Counted from the stretch's first letter, positions 1 to 5,292 are shown. The stretch is 5,911 nt of DNA from Candidatus Nitrosopolaris rasttigaisensis (GCA_933226995.1 CAKOFP010000058.1:1-5911); one strand, 5' to 3'. Translations and numbers: made by a program. The notes: generated from the letters alone by a model not told the origin.

Positions 1-795
1 CGTTTGATTTCTCATGGGAAATGTGGCCCAATGATACTAGTGTTGTTGGACTGCTTCACAAGATTCGGGGGAAATCAGTATATTAATTCTTCGGCAACTG
101 GAAGGTACGAGGACTATATCATCAATGAAATTGTACCATTTGTTGACGAAAGCTACAATACAGCCGCTGGTGCACGTGCGCTATGGGGAAAGTCGTCGGG
201 TGGTTATGGATCCATCGTTTTAGGAATGCGTCACCCCGAAATTTTTCACGGGCTAGCAGATCACTCCGGCGACTCGGCGTTTGAGTATTGCTACCTCCCC
301 GACTTTCCCAAAGCTTTGGAGGCTTTTAGAAAAGTCGGTAGTCCAGGAAAGTGGCTGGCTAATTTTTGGAAGAAACCAAACCGTCATCAAGCAAACGACG
401 CAGTGCCGTTGAACATCCTAGCCATGGCAGCGCATTACTCTCCAAATCGTCAATCAAAAGAGATGGGTATAGAATTGCCCTTTGACCTCAATACCGGTGA
501 GATCTCGCAAAGAGTATGGAACAGGTGGCTTTCTTTTGACCCAGTTCGAATGGTTGAAAAGTATCGCAAGAACTTGGGTAAATTAAAGCTAATTTATATC
601 GATTGCGGCACAAAGGATGAGTTCAATTTGCAGTGGGGTGCAAGGATACTTCATTCAAAGCTTGAAAGGCTCAATATTGACCATTATTATGAGGAGTTCG
701 AAGATGGGCATATGAATATAAGCTATCGCTACGATGTCTCGCTTCCAAAAATCTATTTGGCGTTGTCGTCGGGATCTGAACATGATGTATTGTAG
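1..795 (+). CDS. Alpha/beta-hydrolase esterase (esterase D / enterochelin-esterase-like), 5' end cut by window
   Basis: Serine hydrolase of the putative esterase family (Pfam PF00756 type), probably cytoplasmic; the substrate cannot be told. Numbering from the TTG at 4: the segment LLDCFTRFGGNQYINSS (14-30) is the usual oxyanion-side region. GKSSG (62-66) is the nucleophile elbow with Ser64 as nucleophile (bases 193-195). Asp205 in GTKDEF is the likely acid and His236 in EDGH (bases 709-711) the base, so the triad is complete and correctly spaced. The frame is open to base 1, and the TTG at 4 reads as an internal leucine (LISHGKCGPMILVLLD is the usual strand before the oxyanion loop), so the true start lies upstream and 4-795 is not the full gene. 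It stops at TAG 793-795. No partner gene follows on this strand for 3.5 kb. Fold and triad are confident; specificity is unknown. Confidence 0.9.
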   Translation, partial: RLISHGKCGPMILVLLDCFTRFGGNQYINSSATGRYEDYIINEIVPFVDESYNTAAGARALWGKSSGGYGSIVLGMRHPEIFHGLADHSGDSAFEYCYLPDFPKALEAFRKVGSPGKWLANFWKKPNRHQANDAVPLNILAMAAHYSPNRQSKEMGIELPFDLNTGEISQRVWNRWLSFDPVRMVEKYRKNLGKLKLIYIDCGTKDEFNLQWGARILHSKLERLNIDHYYEEFEDGHMNISYRYDVSLPKIYLALSSGSEHDVL

Positions 796-1273
796 CACAT
801 GTACGACAAATTAGAATACACACATTCTTGTTATTGAATAAGTGGTGGCAAATTACAGACGAGGCTAGCTCGAACCGATGATTAGGCGAGCAAAACCTAC
901 AGAAGATATCGGTCTCCACTCCAAGCTAATTATAGTGCTAATAACTTCGAAATAAATAAGCTGGCACTATGTATGTGATACTGCTATCCCTTCGTCCGAA
1001 TTTTCTTTTGGGTCGATCTCGACTTCTGTCTTTTTTCTGCTTCGATATTATCTTTTTTAATTTCTTCTAGCTCATGTTTGGATTCTTTGTCCCGTTTTTG
1101 TTTTTTTGGTGATGACAACTCGAACTATTCGATATCCAAATTACTATTATTATACTACTATGGTCAACTAAATAATTGAGCTACAAATTGACGATGTGAT
1201 TCAGTACGTACGTATATACCTGCTATTTGAAGCACAAGGAAAAGAATACTAATAAGAATTGCATATCATTTTG
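796..1273. other. Intergenic stretch, mostly non-coding
   Basis: A 478-base gap between the esterase and the secreted-protein gene, which converge on it. It holds a weak stem (AGAAT/ATTCT, 813-828) just behind the esterase stop that may help termination. It also holds a 25-codon plus-strand frame at 878-955 whose start resembles an acetyltransferase N-terminus, a pyrimidine-rich tract (990-1110) that encodes a lysine-rich frame on minus (described separately), and AT-rich DNA with the palindrome GTACGTAC near 1204. No tRNA, CRISPR or transposon end is visible. Confidence 0.6.
984..1118 (-). CDS. Possible 44-residue lysine/glutamate-rich small protein (doubtful)
   Basis: I do not recognise this product. 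The minus-strand frame from TTG 1118 to TAG 984 encodes a very charged peptide with stretches such as KKQKRDKESKHELEEIKKD and IEAEKRQKSRSTQKK. It has no cysteine and almost no hydrophobic residues, and would be a nucleic-acid-binding or disordered tail-like protein if made. For it: an AT-rich TATA-like stretch (TATAATAATAG) lies about 30 bases before the TTG, the usual archaeal spacing, and acidic and basic residues alternate as in real charged helices. Against it: the strand is purine-rich, so Lys/Glu/Arg codons are expected by chance, there is no ATG, and the frame is short. It could equally be the decayed tail of a longer gene, since the frame closes with TAG only two codons before the TTG. 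Confidence 0.25.
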   Translation of the reverse strand: MSSPKKQKRDKESKHELEEIKKDNIEAEKRQKSRSTQKKIRTKG

Positions 1274-1873
1274 TTAAGAACATGTCACGTCGCCTGTAAA
1301 GATTCCTTTTTCGCCGTTGTCAGCATTTAATTCTATAGTTACTCCTTGCCCACATTGCCCGCTAATCGTGGCAGGTATAGATGGATTGCCTCTGCATATG
1401 CTATCGGAAATTTGTCTTCCAGTAAGAGTGTATTGATCGGTTCCAATATGCCCCGTCTGAAAAGATCCCCCCGTGTTCTGCGACGCACCAGAAGTACGAA
1501 TACTAACAACTTCCCAACTTCCGTGTAGGGGGACATTGCTCTTGAAAGCAACAAACGATATGCTTCCACCCTCAACTCTCGTACCATCCGAGCAAGCAAT
1601 TGAACCGCTCCCGCTGCCTGATATTCCTTGGTTATTACTAATTGGCAATCCTCTTAGTGCACCACTGGAAGAAGATATTGGTGACGAAGGTAATGGTGAC
1701 GAAGGTAATGATGACGAAGGTAATGAGGAGGAAATCTCATTATTAATTAATAGTCCAAAATTCCCCTGAAATAAGTCGGCACTGGCATAGGAATACCATG
1801 AAGACTCCATGAGTAGTCCGCATAGTGCAACGACGGAAACAATTCCGAGCCTGGGTGCAATCCCTTTATACAT
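1274..1873 (-). CDS. Secreted protein with signal peptide, Ser/Pro repeat linker and four-Cys C-terminal domain
   Basis: A 199-residue exported protein of unknown function. Residues 1-8 are basic (Lys3, Arg8), 9-22 form a hydrophobic core (LGIVSVVALCGLLM), and Ala30-Ser31-Ala32 before Asp33 is a good signal peptidase site, so it probably acts outside the membrane. Residues 48-70 are a low-complexity linker with a five-residue period (SSSLP, SSSLP, SSPLP, SSPIS), encoded by 15-base tandem units; such linkers are often glycosylated. After a Gly/Ser stretch (83-91) a compact domain runs from about 92 to 199, with Cys94, Cys160, Cys174 and Cys198 able to form two disulphides and a motif GEKGIFTGDVTCS at the end. 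I recall similar C-terminal domains in secreted proteins of Nitrososphaerales; that link is from memory. ATG 1873 follows a TATA-like box by 32 bases, giving a leader of only a few bases. Confidence 0.8.
   Translation of the reverse strand: MYKGIAPRLGIVSVVALCGLLMESSWYSYASADLFQGNFGLLINNEISSSLPSSSLPSSPLPSSPISSSSGALRGLPISNNQGISGSGSGSIACSDGTRVEGGSISFVAFKSNVPLHGSWEVVSIRTSGASQNTGGSFQTGHIGTDQYTLTGRQISDSICRGNPSIPATISGQCGQGVTIELNADNGEKGIFTGDVTCS
1680..1724 (-). repeat. Three 15-bp tandem units encoding the Ser/Pro linker
   Basis: On the plus strand the unit GGTGACGAAGGTAAT occurs twice exactly (1680-1694, 1695-1709) and once with one change (1710-1724). Read on minus it codes [S/P]-L-P-S-S. The near-identical DNA indicates recent slippage-type expansion in frame within the linker of the secreted protein. 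Confidence 0.85.
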
Positions 1874-1902
1874 TCCGACCCTTTATTCCGTGTCCCGATC
1901 AG

Positions 1903-1908
1903 TTATAG
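1903..1908 (-). promoter_or_regulatory. TATA-like box of the secreted-protein gene
   Basis: CTATAA on minus is centred about 32 bases before ATG 1873. Archaeal transcription starts some 25 bases after the box, which predicts a start near 1880 and a leader of about 7 bases, in keeping with near-leaderless mRNAs. The match is imperfect and the site is inferred from spacing. Confidence 0.45.
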
Positions 1909-1960
1909 ATTATGTAGTTGCTTACTAGTTTGACCCTGTATAGTTATGTATTAGGATAAT

Positions 1961-2113
1961 TTACATGAAGGAATTATTGTAGCTATGACATACTTGTGCT
2001 ATACGCTCGTCATTACACTTCTTATACCTCGCAAGAATGGCATCCACAGAAACAGGTTTGAAGAGCCAACCAGCGGCAAGGTTCGTGGATTTGTGGTTAG
2101 AATCAAATAATGG
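1961..2113 (-). pseudogene. Remnant resembling the C-terminal end of a response-regulator receiver domain
   Basis: The minus frame stopping at TAA 1961-1963 reads LAAGWLFKPVSVDAILARYK (bases about 2025-2085). This matches the last strand and helix of two-component receiver domains, where an invariant Lys-Pro pair (here encoded at 2054-2059) is followed by a short acidic/hydrophobic helix. The frame is open upstream only to a TAA at 2150-2152, and between the two stops there is no ATG, GTG or TTG ahead of the motif, so it cannot be a whole gene. The phosphorylated Asp and the rest of the domain are missing. It lies directly behind the stop of the ATPase-cyclase gene, in a different frame. It could be the debris of a neighbouring response regulator, or of a C-terminal receiver once fused to that protein. 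The homology rests on about 20 residues judged by eye. Confidence 0.45.
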
Positions 2114-2127
2114 GCAAACCTGCCTCG

Positions 2128-3573
2128 TCAGTGAACGACCAGATCTCTCTTAGGAGGTGGTTCCGGATTTCCAAATTCATTCGAATATGCGGAGTACAGC
2201 CTTATTTCCTGCCCATGTTTAATATTATAAGGACCGATAGATTTTATGATCTTTTTATACTCTCCTCTCAATGGTATCAATTTCTCCGCTAATACGTCCG
2301 CTATTAATATGTGCCAATTATCGCCCATCTCCATAACTCGACGTGCTAATATTATGCCTGGTCCCCAAAAGTTTTGATTGTTTTTAATATCATTCACCGC
2401 AAACACCGGACCTGAACTCAAGCCTATCCTAACACCAATGAAATCATCCGGTGATTCTTTGCTCCTGTTATAGAGCCGAAGCTTGCGATGAAGCTGTGTA
2501 CCAAGTTCTAATGGAAGTTGTGGATTTAAAAGAAATCCGATCACCATGCCGTCGCCTGTGGGCAAATGGATTTTCATATCATCTGATTTAAAAGCGTCAC
2601 AAGTTTTGACTATACCAAATAGGTTCTCGATTTTTTCTCGCTGTTTAGTTACGGATAATAAGGGATTAGACAACCCCACTATATCTATATAAAAAAAATT
2701 TGCATCAACGACTTCTGATGATATACCAATCTCAGATATATTCAAACCGTAGACTCCTGCAAGCTTCTTGTATGTTTCCACATGATAATCATGAAAAGGA
2801 AAGCCGGCATGCATTATAGGGACATCCAAAATAGGTTTTTGGCACAAATAACAATGCAGCGAAGCAGATCGATCGGCGAAAATCAGGCTTCCATCATTGC
2901 TAATCGTGAAATCGATCCACGAAGGGTTATGATGTAGCCCTTTTATGGAAAGCATCCTAATATTCCTAGTCAATACATTGTCTCCTTCAAGTTTCATTTC
3001 AAGTATCCCATCTAGAATGGAACTTAAAGTTACATACTCGTTTGGAGAAGGCGTCGTCAAGGTAAGGATTGCCTTTCCTTCAATTTTCTTCAAAAGGAAA
3101 TAAAGTTGGGTCACGAAATTTATTACCGGGCTTTCTCCGAAAATCGCAAACAAATGTGTCAAGGAATCAATAATCAAGAGAATTGCCCTGCTGCTGTCGT
3201 TGCTGATAGCGAGTGGATCAGAATTATTCACACCATTTGTTGTTGTTTTGCGTTTGGTCATTATACTATCTATAATCTCATTGATCTTTTCTAATGCTAG
3301 GCCTAATTTCTCGTTGTCTTGTCCCTCGATTAGGTACGGGTTTATAAATACGGAATGTTCAGGCAGGTCTATTCGGCTGGCGAAAAGGCTTTTGTATTGA
3401 TTTTCAGATAAGGTTGAGCTAATATAGATGCCATGATCACCGTTATCTAAACCGTCAATAAAGAATTGTCGACAGTACATGGTTTTACCTGCCCCCACAG
3501 GACCAATTAGAAGTAACACGCTGTTAGGAAGACTACCTCCTTCTACCAAGTGTGATATGCCAGGGATCCGCAT
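2128..3573 (-). CDS. KaiC/RAD55-like ATPase fused to CCHH motif and divergent class III nucleotide cyclase domain
   Basis: A 481-residue cytoplasmic signalling-type protein. Residues 1-235 are a RecA/KaiC-like ATPase: GPVGAGKT (24-31) is Walker A, ILLIIDS (131-137) Walker B with Asp136, and RNIRMLSIKGLHHNP (203-217) the C-terminal strand typical of KaiC relatives. Residues 241-264 hold Cys241-x2-Cys244...His261-x2-His264, a possible zinc site. Residues about 290-463 resemble class III adenylate/guanylate cyclases: FFYIDIVG (Asp297, first metal), PTGDGMV (Asp341, second metal), VRIGLSSGPV (381-390) and GPGIILARRV (404-413, Arg412). The lysine that usually selects adenine falls at Leu337, and the transition-state Asn at Ile408, so activity and substrate are uncertain; it may bind nucleotide without cyclising it. 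An extended linker (105-128) interrupts the ATPase. ATG 3573 is preferred because the KaiC-type N-terminus begins at once and a TATA-like box lies just upstream. The receiver-like remnant follows the stop. Confidence 0.85.
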   Translation of the reverse strand: MRIPGISHLVEGGSLPNSVLLLIGPVGAGKTMYCRQFFIDGLDNGDHGIYISSTLSENQYKSLFASRIDLPEHSVFINPYLIEGQDNEKLGLALEKINEIIDSIMTKRKTTTNGVNNSDPLAISNDSSRAILLIIDSLTHLFAIFGESPVINFVTQLYFLLKKIEGKAILTLTTPSPNEYVTLSSILDGILEMKLEGDNVLTRNIRMLSIKGLHHNPSWIDFTISNDGSLIFADRSASLHCYLCQKPILDVPIMHAGFPFHDYHVETYKKLAGVYGLNISEIGISSEVVDANFFYIDIVGLSNPLLSVTKQREKIENLFGIVKTCDAFKSDDMKIHLPTGDGMVIGFLLNPQLPLELGTQLHRKLRLYNRSKESPDDFIGVRIGLSSGPVFAVNDIKNNQNFWGPGIILARRVMEMGDNWHILIADVLAEKLIPLRGEYKKIIKSIGPYNIKHGQEIRLYSAYSNEFGNPEPPPKRDLVVH

Positions 3574-3603
3574 TGAGATGAAAGCACCAGTGTAAACTAT
3601 GAG

Positions 3604-3615
3604 TAAATACTTATA
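3604..3615 (-). promoter_or_regulatory. TATA-like box of the ATPase-cyclase gene
   Basis: TATAAGTATTTA on minus is centred some 35 bases before ATG 3573, predicting a transcript with a leader of roughly 5-12 bases. An inverted repeat TGTTGTG/CACAACA (3619-3625 and 3641-3647) lies directly on its upstream side and might be a regulator site; that part is speculative. Confidence 0.5.
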
Positions 3616-3870
3616 GGTTGTTGTGCTTAGAAAACTAACTCACAACAGTTCCAAATTGTCAGTTATAGAATTTCTCGAACATTTTTGTCATGGTTCTGCA
3701 GTGATGCGAATATGCCATCCCTTTCGTCTGTACTTTGCGCTGTCGGCCGAGTTTATGTGCGTAGAATAACACTCTTCGGGTAAGTTAAGCTTGAATGGTC
3801 TAAAGTCTTGGCTACCCACCAAATAGGATTCTTTGAAAATGAAACATGCGCTAAAAGTCTAGGAAGCCTG
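3616..3870. other. Intergenic stretch with no clear gene
   Basis: The region lies between the start of the ATPase-cyclase gene and the end of the cysteine-rich mini-gene. Besides the inverted repeat by the promoter I see only a plus-strand frame 3623-3769 without a convincing start or recognisable motif. No RNA gene or repeat stands out. Confidence 0.5.
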
Positions 3871-3883
3871 ATAAAAAATATTA
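3871..3883 (-). terminator. T-rich terminator of the cysteine-rich mini-gene
   Basis: On minus, the stop codon runs straight into TAATATTTTTTAT. Archaeal RNA polymerase terminates at such T tracts without needing a hairpin. The position exactly at the end of the 54-codon frame supports that frame as a transcribed unit. Confidence 0.45.
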
Positions 3884-4045
3884 AAAACCCGGTAGCGAGT
3901 CCCCCAGTCCCGGTCGTTCTTTTTCGAGCCTAGCAATATTTCGAGACATGTATTCCATCGTGCCTGGGATGTGACACTTGCAAGCACAATCACTACAGTC
4001 TAAATGAATGCTTTTCTTACAACATTCGGATAATTCGTCATTCAT
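3881..4045 (-). CDS. 54-residue cysteine-rich small protein, probable metal-binding
   Basis: A very short gene from ATG 4045 to TAA 3881. The product is acidic at its N-terminus (MNDELSE), then has a dense cluster Cys8, Cys9, Cys17, Cys20, Cys22, Cys24 and His25 (with His14), within LDCSDCACKCHIPG, and a helical, charged tail (MEYMSRNIARLEKERPG, residues 30-46). Six cysteines and two histidines in 18 residues are best explained by zinc or iron-sulphur binding; no signal peptide or membrane segment is present, so it should be cytoplasmic. I do not recognise the family. Support for coding: the frame is well ordered, cysteines fall in CxxC spacing, and a T-rich terminator follows the stop directly. 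It stands alone, divergent from the aIF-1A gene. No strong TATA box is seen; weak AT-rich DNA lies at about 4060-4085. Possible roles include an adaptor or a metal-handling protein, but this is open. Confidence 0.7.
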   Translation of the reverse strand: MNDELSECCKKSIHLDCSDCACKCHIPGTMEYMSRNIARLEKERPGLGDSLPGF

Positions 4046-4340
4046 CGCAAAAATACGAAAAACCTTTACAAAAGAGTAATTTTAGTCTTGCTACGGATTG
4101 TCAGACTCTCATCAGATAACTCGAGTTAATTTCATTCGTAAGCAATTACAGGCAAATTCGTGAAACGAGTGTGTGGACTCTATCGACCAAGAATCCAGAG
4201 GTTTTCCAAAATAAATGAAGTTCTTTTTTCCTACAAGCTGCTGAAGGCCCCTCCCCTAAGCGGAAGAATCTATTATTATAGCTCGCAATAGCATATAGAT
4301 TTTTAACTTCGTTGAATCGATAGATGGTGGGGTTTTCGAC
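4046..4340. other. Divergent intergenic region between cysteine-rich gene and aIF-1A
   Basis: About 295 bases that must contain promoters for both neighbours. It holds the perfect 12-base palindrome TAACTCGAGTTA (4117-4128) and the AT-rich boxes for aIF-1A described separately. Short frames on either strand show no recognisable motif. Confidence 0.5.
4271..4300 (+). promoter_or_regulatory. TATA-like boxes of the aIF-1A gene
   Basis: Two candidates: TATTATTATA (4271-4280) and CATATAGAT (4292-4300). The second predicts transcription starting at about 4322, almost exactly at an ATG (4324-4326) that opens a six-codon ORF, leaving a leader of about 37 bases before the TTG start of aIF-1A. The first predicts a start near 4301. 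Which one is used decides whether the mini-ORF is leaderless. Confidence 0.4.
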
Positions 4341-4344
4341 TTAG
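4324..4344 (+). other. Six-codon upstream ORF ahead of aIF-1A
   Basis: ATG GTG GGG TTT TCG ACT TAG encodes MVGFST and stops 14 bases before the TTG start of aIF-1A, in another frame. The ATG lies about where transcription would begin from the closer TATA-like box. It may be accidental, or a leader peptide that couples or limits translation of the factor. Confidence 0.25.
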
Positions 4345-4358
4345 GCAAAAGGAAAGTA

Positions 4359-4649
4359 TTGAGTGAATCTCATCTCAAAGAATTGGTTAGGCCACAGCAA
4401 GGCGAGTTGCTTGGTCGTGTTATCAAGCTTGTTGGGGGGGACAATATTATTGTAAGATGCACAGATGGCAAGGTTAGAACTTGCCGTATTCGAGGGAAAA
4501 TCAAACGTAGGATGTGGATCCGAGATAATGACTTGGTATTAATTGCTCCGTGGGACTTTCAAGCGGATAAGGCCGATATTGTATGGCGATATATTGCCGC
4601 ACACGCAGAGAAGCTGGAGCAGGATGGATATCTAGAAGGCCTAAAGTAG
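4359..4649 (+). CDS. eif1A: Translation initiation factor aIF-1A
   Basis: Archaeal homologue of eIF1A/bacterial IF1. It binds the small ribosomal subunit near the A site and helps select the start codon. The 96 residues from TTG 4359 form the OB-fold: GELLGRVIKLVGGDNIIVRC (15-34), the conserved TDGKVRTCRIRGKIKRR (35-51), then MWIRDNDLVLIAPWDF (52-67) and the short C-terminal helix DIVWRY (73-78) onward. The start is odd. The six codons just before the TTG read GKRKVL, which looks like the basic N-terminal tail that I recall related archaeal proteins starting with (MGKRKVL-like), yet the codon where Met would sit is TTA (4341-4343). No ATG, GTG or other TTG occurs in this frame back to the stop at 4296-4298. 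TTG 4359 has a weak purine-rich AGGAAAG before it and is the only standard start. The frame ends at TAG 4647. Family assignment is very sure; the start is not. Confidence 0.93.
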   Translation: MSESHLKELVRPQQGELLGRVIKLVGGDNIIVRCTDGKVRTCRIRGKIKRRMWIRDNDLVLIAPWDFQADKADIVWRYIAAHAEKLEQDGYLEGLK

Positions 4650-4776
4650 GGCTCCCGTCTGCCCAGCGCGGGGGCTACACCGTTGCAATATGCAGTTGTA
4701 GCAGAACCGGTGGACGTCATAAACACATATCTAAACGTCGATCCATTTCAGTAGCATTTGCCTGACCTAAAATGAG

Positions 4777-4794
4777 CTGAATTTGTTCATTCAG
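4777..4794 (+). terminator. Probable hairpin behind aIF-1A
   Basis: CTGAAT and ATTCAG pair perfectly around TTGTTC and are followed by TATTTAT. It could mark the end of the aIF-1A transcript; the stem is short, so support is modest. Confidence 0.35.
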
Positions 4795-4822
4795 TATTTA
4801 TCGCTACCGAGAATACATTCGG

Positions 4823-4841
4823 ATTCAATAAAATATTGAAT
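4823..4841. terminator. AT-rich hairpin between convergent genes, probable two-way terminator
   Basis: ATTCAATA and TATTGAAT form a perfect 8-base stem with loop AAA, 11 bases beyond the stop of the minus-strand gene at 4852 and between two genes that read toward each other. On minus it is preceded by TTATTTATT. Position and symmetry fit termination of both transcripts. Confidence 0.55.
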
Positions 4842-4851
4842 AAATAAGTCA

Positions 4852-5256
4852 TTACGGACGAACAAATTGTTTTGAATTTCGATTAATGAGTGGTATTATC
4901 TTCTTCATTATAATCTCATGAAAATTAGTTGTCTCAACATCGAATGTAAATATAATTACATAGGAAAGATGGTTATTTTTATCTGTTAGAGGGATCGTGG
5001 CTCGAAGTAACTTATCATAATGCGAGCATGTGTAATCTATTTTGCCCAACAGATTCTGCCACCTTATTCTAGTATATTGACGTGTCGCCGCAGTTATTGC
5101 ATATTGTTGTGTTTCCTCCAAGTTTAACAATGGCTTCAGATCTTTGCGCTCAGACGTCGAAACCAATAGCCCATGTTCGTCAGCAACTCCCACGAAACGA
5201 ATTGATGGATCTAAAGTAATAACGTCATTACAAAATTGTTGAAAGAACTGCTTCAT
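4852..5256 (-). CDS. Roadblock-like single-domain protein of a Nitrososphaerales-type family (possibly DUF6659)
   Basis: A 134-residue soluble protein. The pattern IRFVGVADEHGLLVSTSER (19-37) is a strand-turn-strand as in roadblock/LC7 and profilin-like folds. It is followed by a helix (EETQQYAITAATRQYTRIRW, 47-66), strands LLRATIPLTD (83-92) and LSYVIIFTFDVE (97-108), and a C-terminal helix HEIIMKKIIPLI (113-124). I recall this as a family with many copies in Nitrososphaera-type archaea, with no known function (I believe Pfam DUF6659; the number is from memory). Roadblock-type modules elsewhere bind small GTPases, but no GTPase gene lies nearby, so a role as sensor or adaptor is only inference. 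It has the usual full length, no signal peptide and no membrane segment. ATG 5256 follows a strong TATA box by about 32 bases, so the mRNA is nearly leaderless. Confidence 0.75.
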   Translation of the reverse strand: MKQFFQQFCNDVITLDPSIRFVGVADEHGLLVSTSERKDLKPLLNLEETQQYAITAATRQYTRIRWQNLLGKIDYTCSHYDKLLRATIPLTDKNNHLSYVIIFTFDVETTNFHEIIMKKIIPLINRNSKQFVRP

Positions 5257-5284
5257 TCTGACGATGTAACCTCAAAAAGACTTG

Positions 5285-5292
5285 CTTTTATA
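5285..5292 (-). promoter_or_regulatory. TATA box of the roadblock-like gene
   Basis: TATAAAAG on minus is the best TATA box in the window. It is centred about 32 bases before ATG 5256, predicting transcription from about 5262 with a leader near six bases, and it supports that ATG as the start. Confidence 0.65.

Larger units (their letters stand above)
4650..4851. other. 3' region of aIF-1A with GC-rich structured patch and hairpins
   Basis: Just after the aIF-1A stop, bases 4650-4715 are clearly richer in G and C than their surroundings. They contain GCTACA (4674-4679) pairing with TGTAGC (4697-4702) around an inner TGCA/TGCA stem (4684-4687, 4691-4694) with a three-base loop. The DNA then becomes AT-rich with two hairpins listed separately. 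It may be a structured 3' UTR or a small RNA. The frame of aIF-1A stays open after its stop to 4751, which is not unusual by chance. Confidence 0.35.

Noticed and set aside
671..919. 82-codon minus frame with several Cys pairs, overlapping the esterase 3' end
   Set aside because: Half of it is antisense to a well-supported catalytic region of the esterase, including the active-site His. The cysteines show no complete known motif.
1339..1599. Minus frame within the secreted-protein gene, and a plus frame at 1346-1528
   Set aside because: Both overlap the C-terminal domain of the secreted protein in other frames and show no motif or promoter.
1473..1769. Plus frame with Asp/Glu/Gly/Asn repeats
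   Set aside because: It is the antisense reading of the Ser/Pro linker repeats in the secreted protein, whose signal peptide and cysteine pattern are clearly coding.
2045..2100. GGTTCGTGG segment that resembles a tRNA T-loop
   Set aside because: No acceptor, D or anticodon stems can be built around it, and the opposite strand is better explained as a receiver-domain remnant.
2110..2292. Plus frame of 60 codons opposite the end of the cyclase domain
   Set aside because: Antisense shadow of a supported gene with no motif.
3106..3400. Two overlapping plus frames opposite the ATPase domain
   Set aside because: Antisense to the Walker B region of the ATPase-cyclase gene; no recognisable product.
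3623..3769. Plus frame from a GTG, 48 codons
   Set aside because: No recognisable motif, start codon only ten bases behind AT-rich DNA that serves the opposite gene, and mixed composition.
4650..4751. Continuation of the aIF-1A frame past its stop (stop-codon readthrough or extra domain)
   Set aside because: Thirty-four open codons after a stop are not rare by chance, and aIF-1A already has its normal C-terminal helix.
4583..4765. Plus frame overlapping the end of aIF-1A
   Set aside because: More than a third lies inside aIF-1A in another frame, and the rest covers the GC-rich patch; the Arg/Ser-rich composition looks non-coding.
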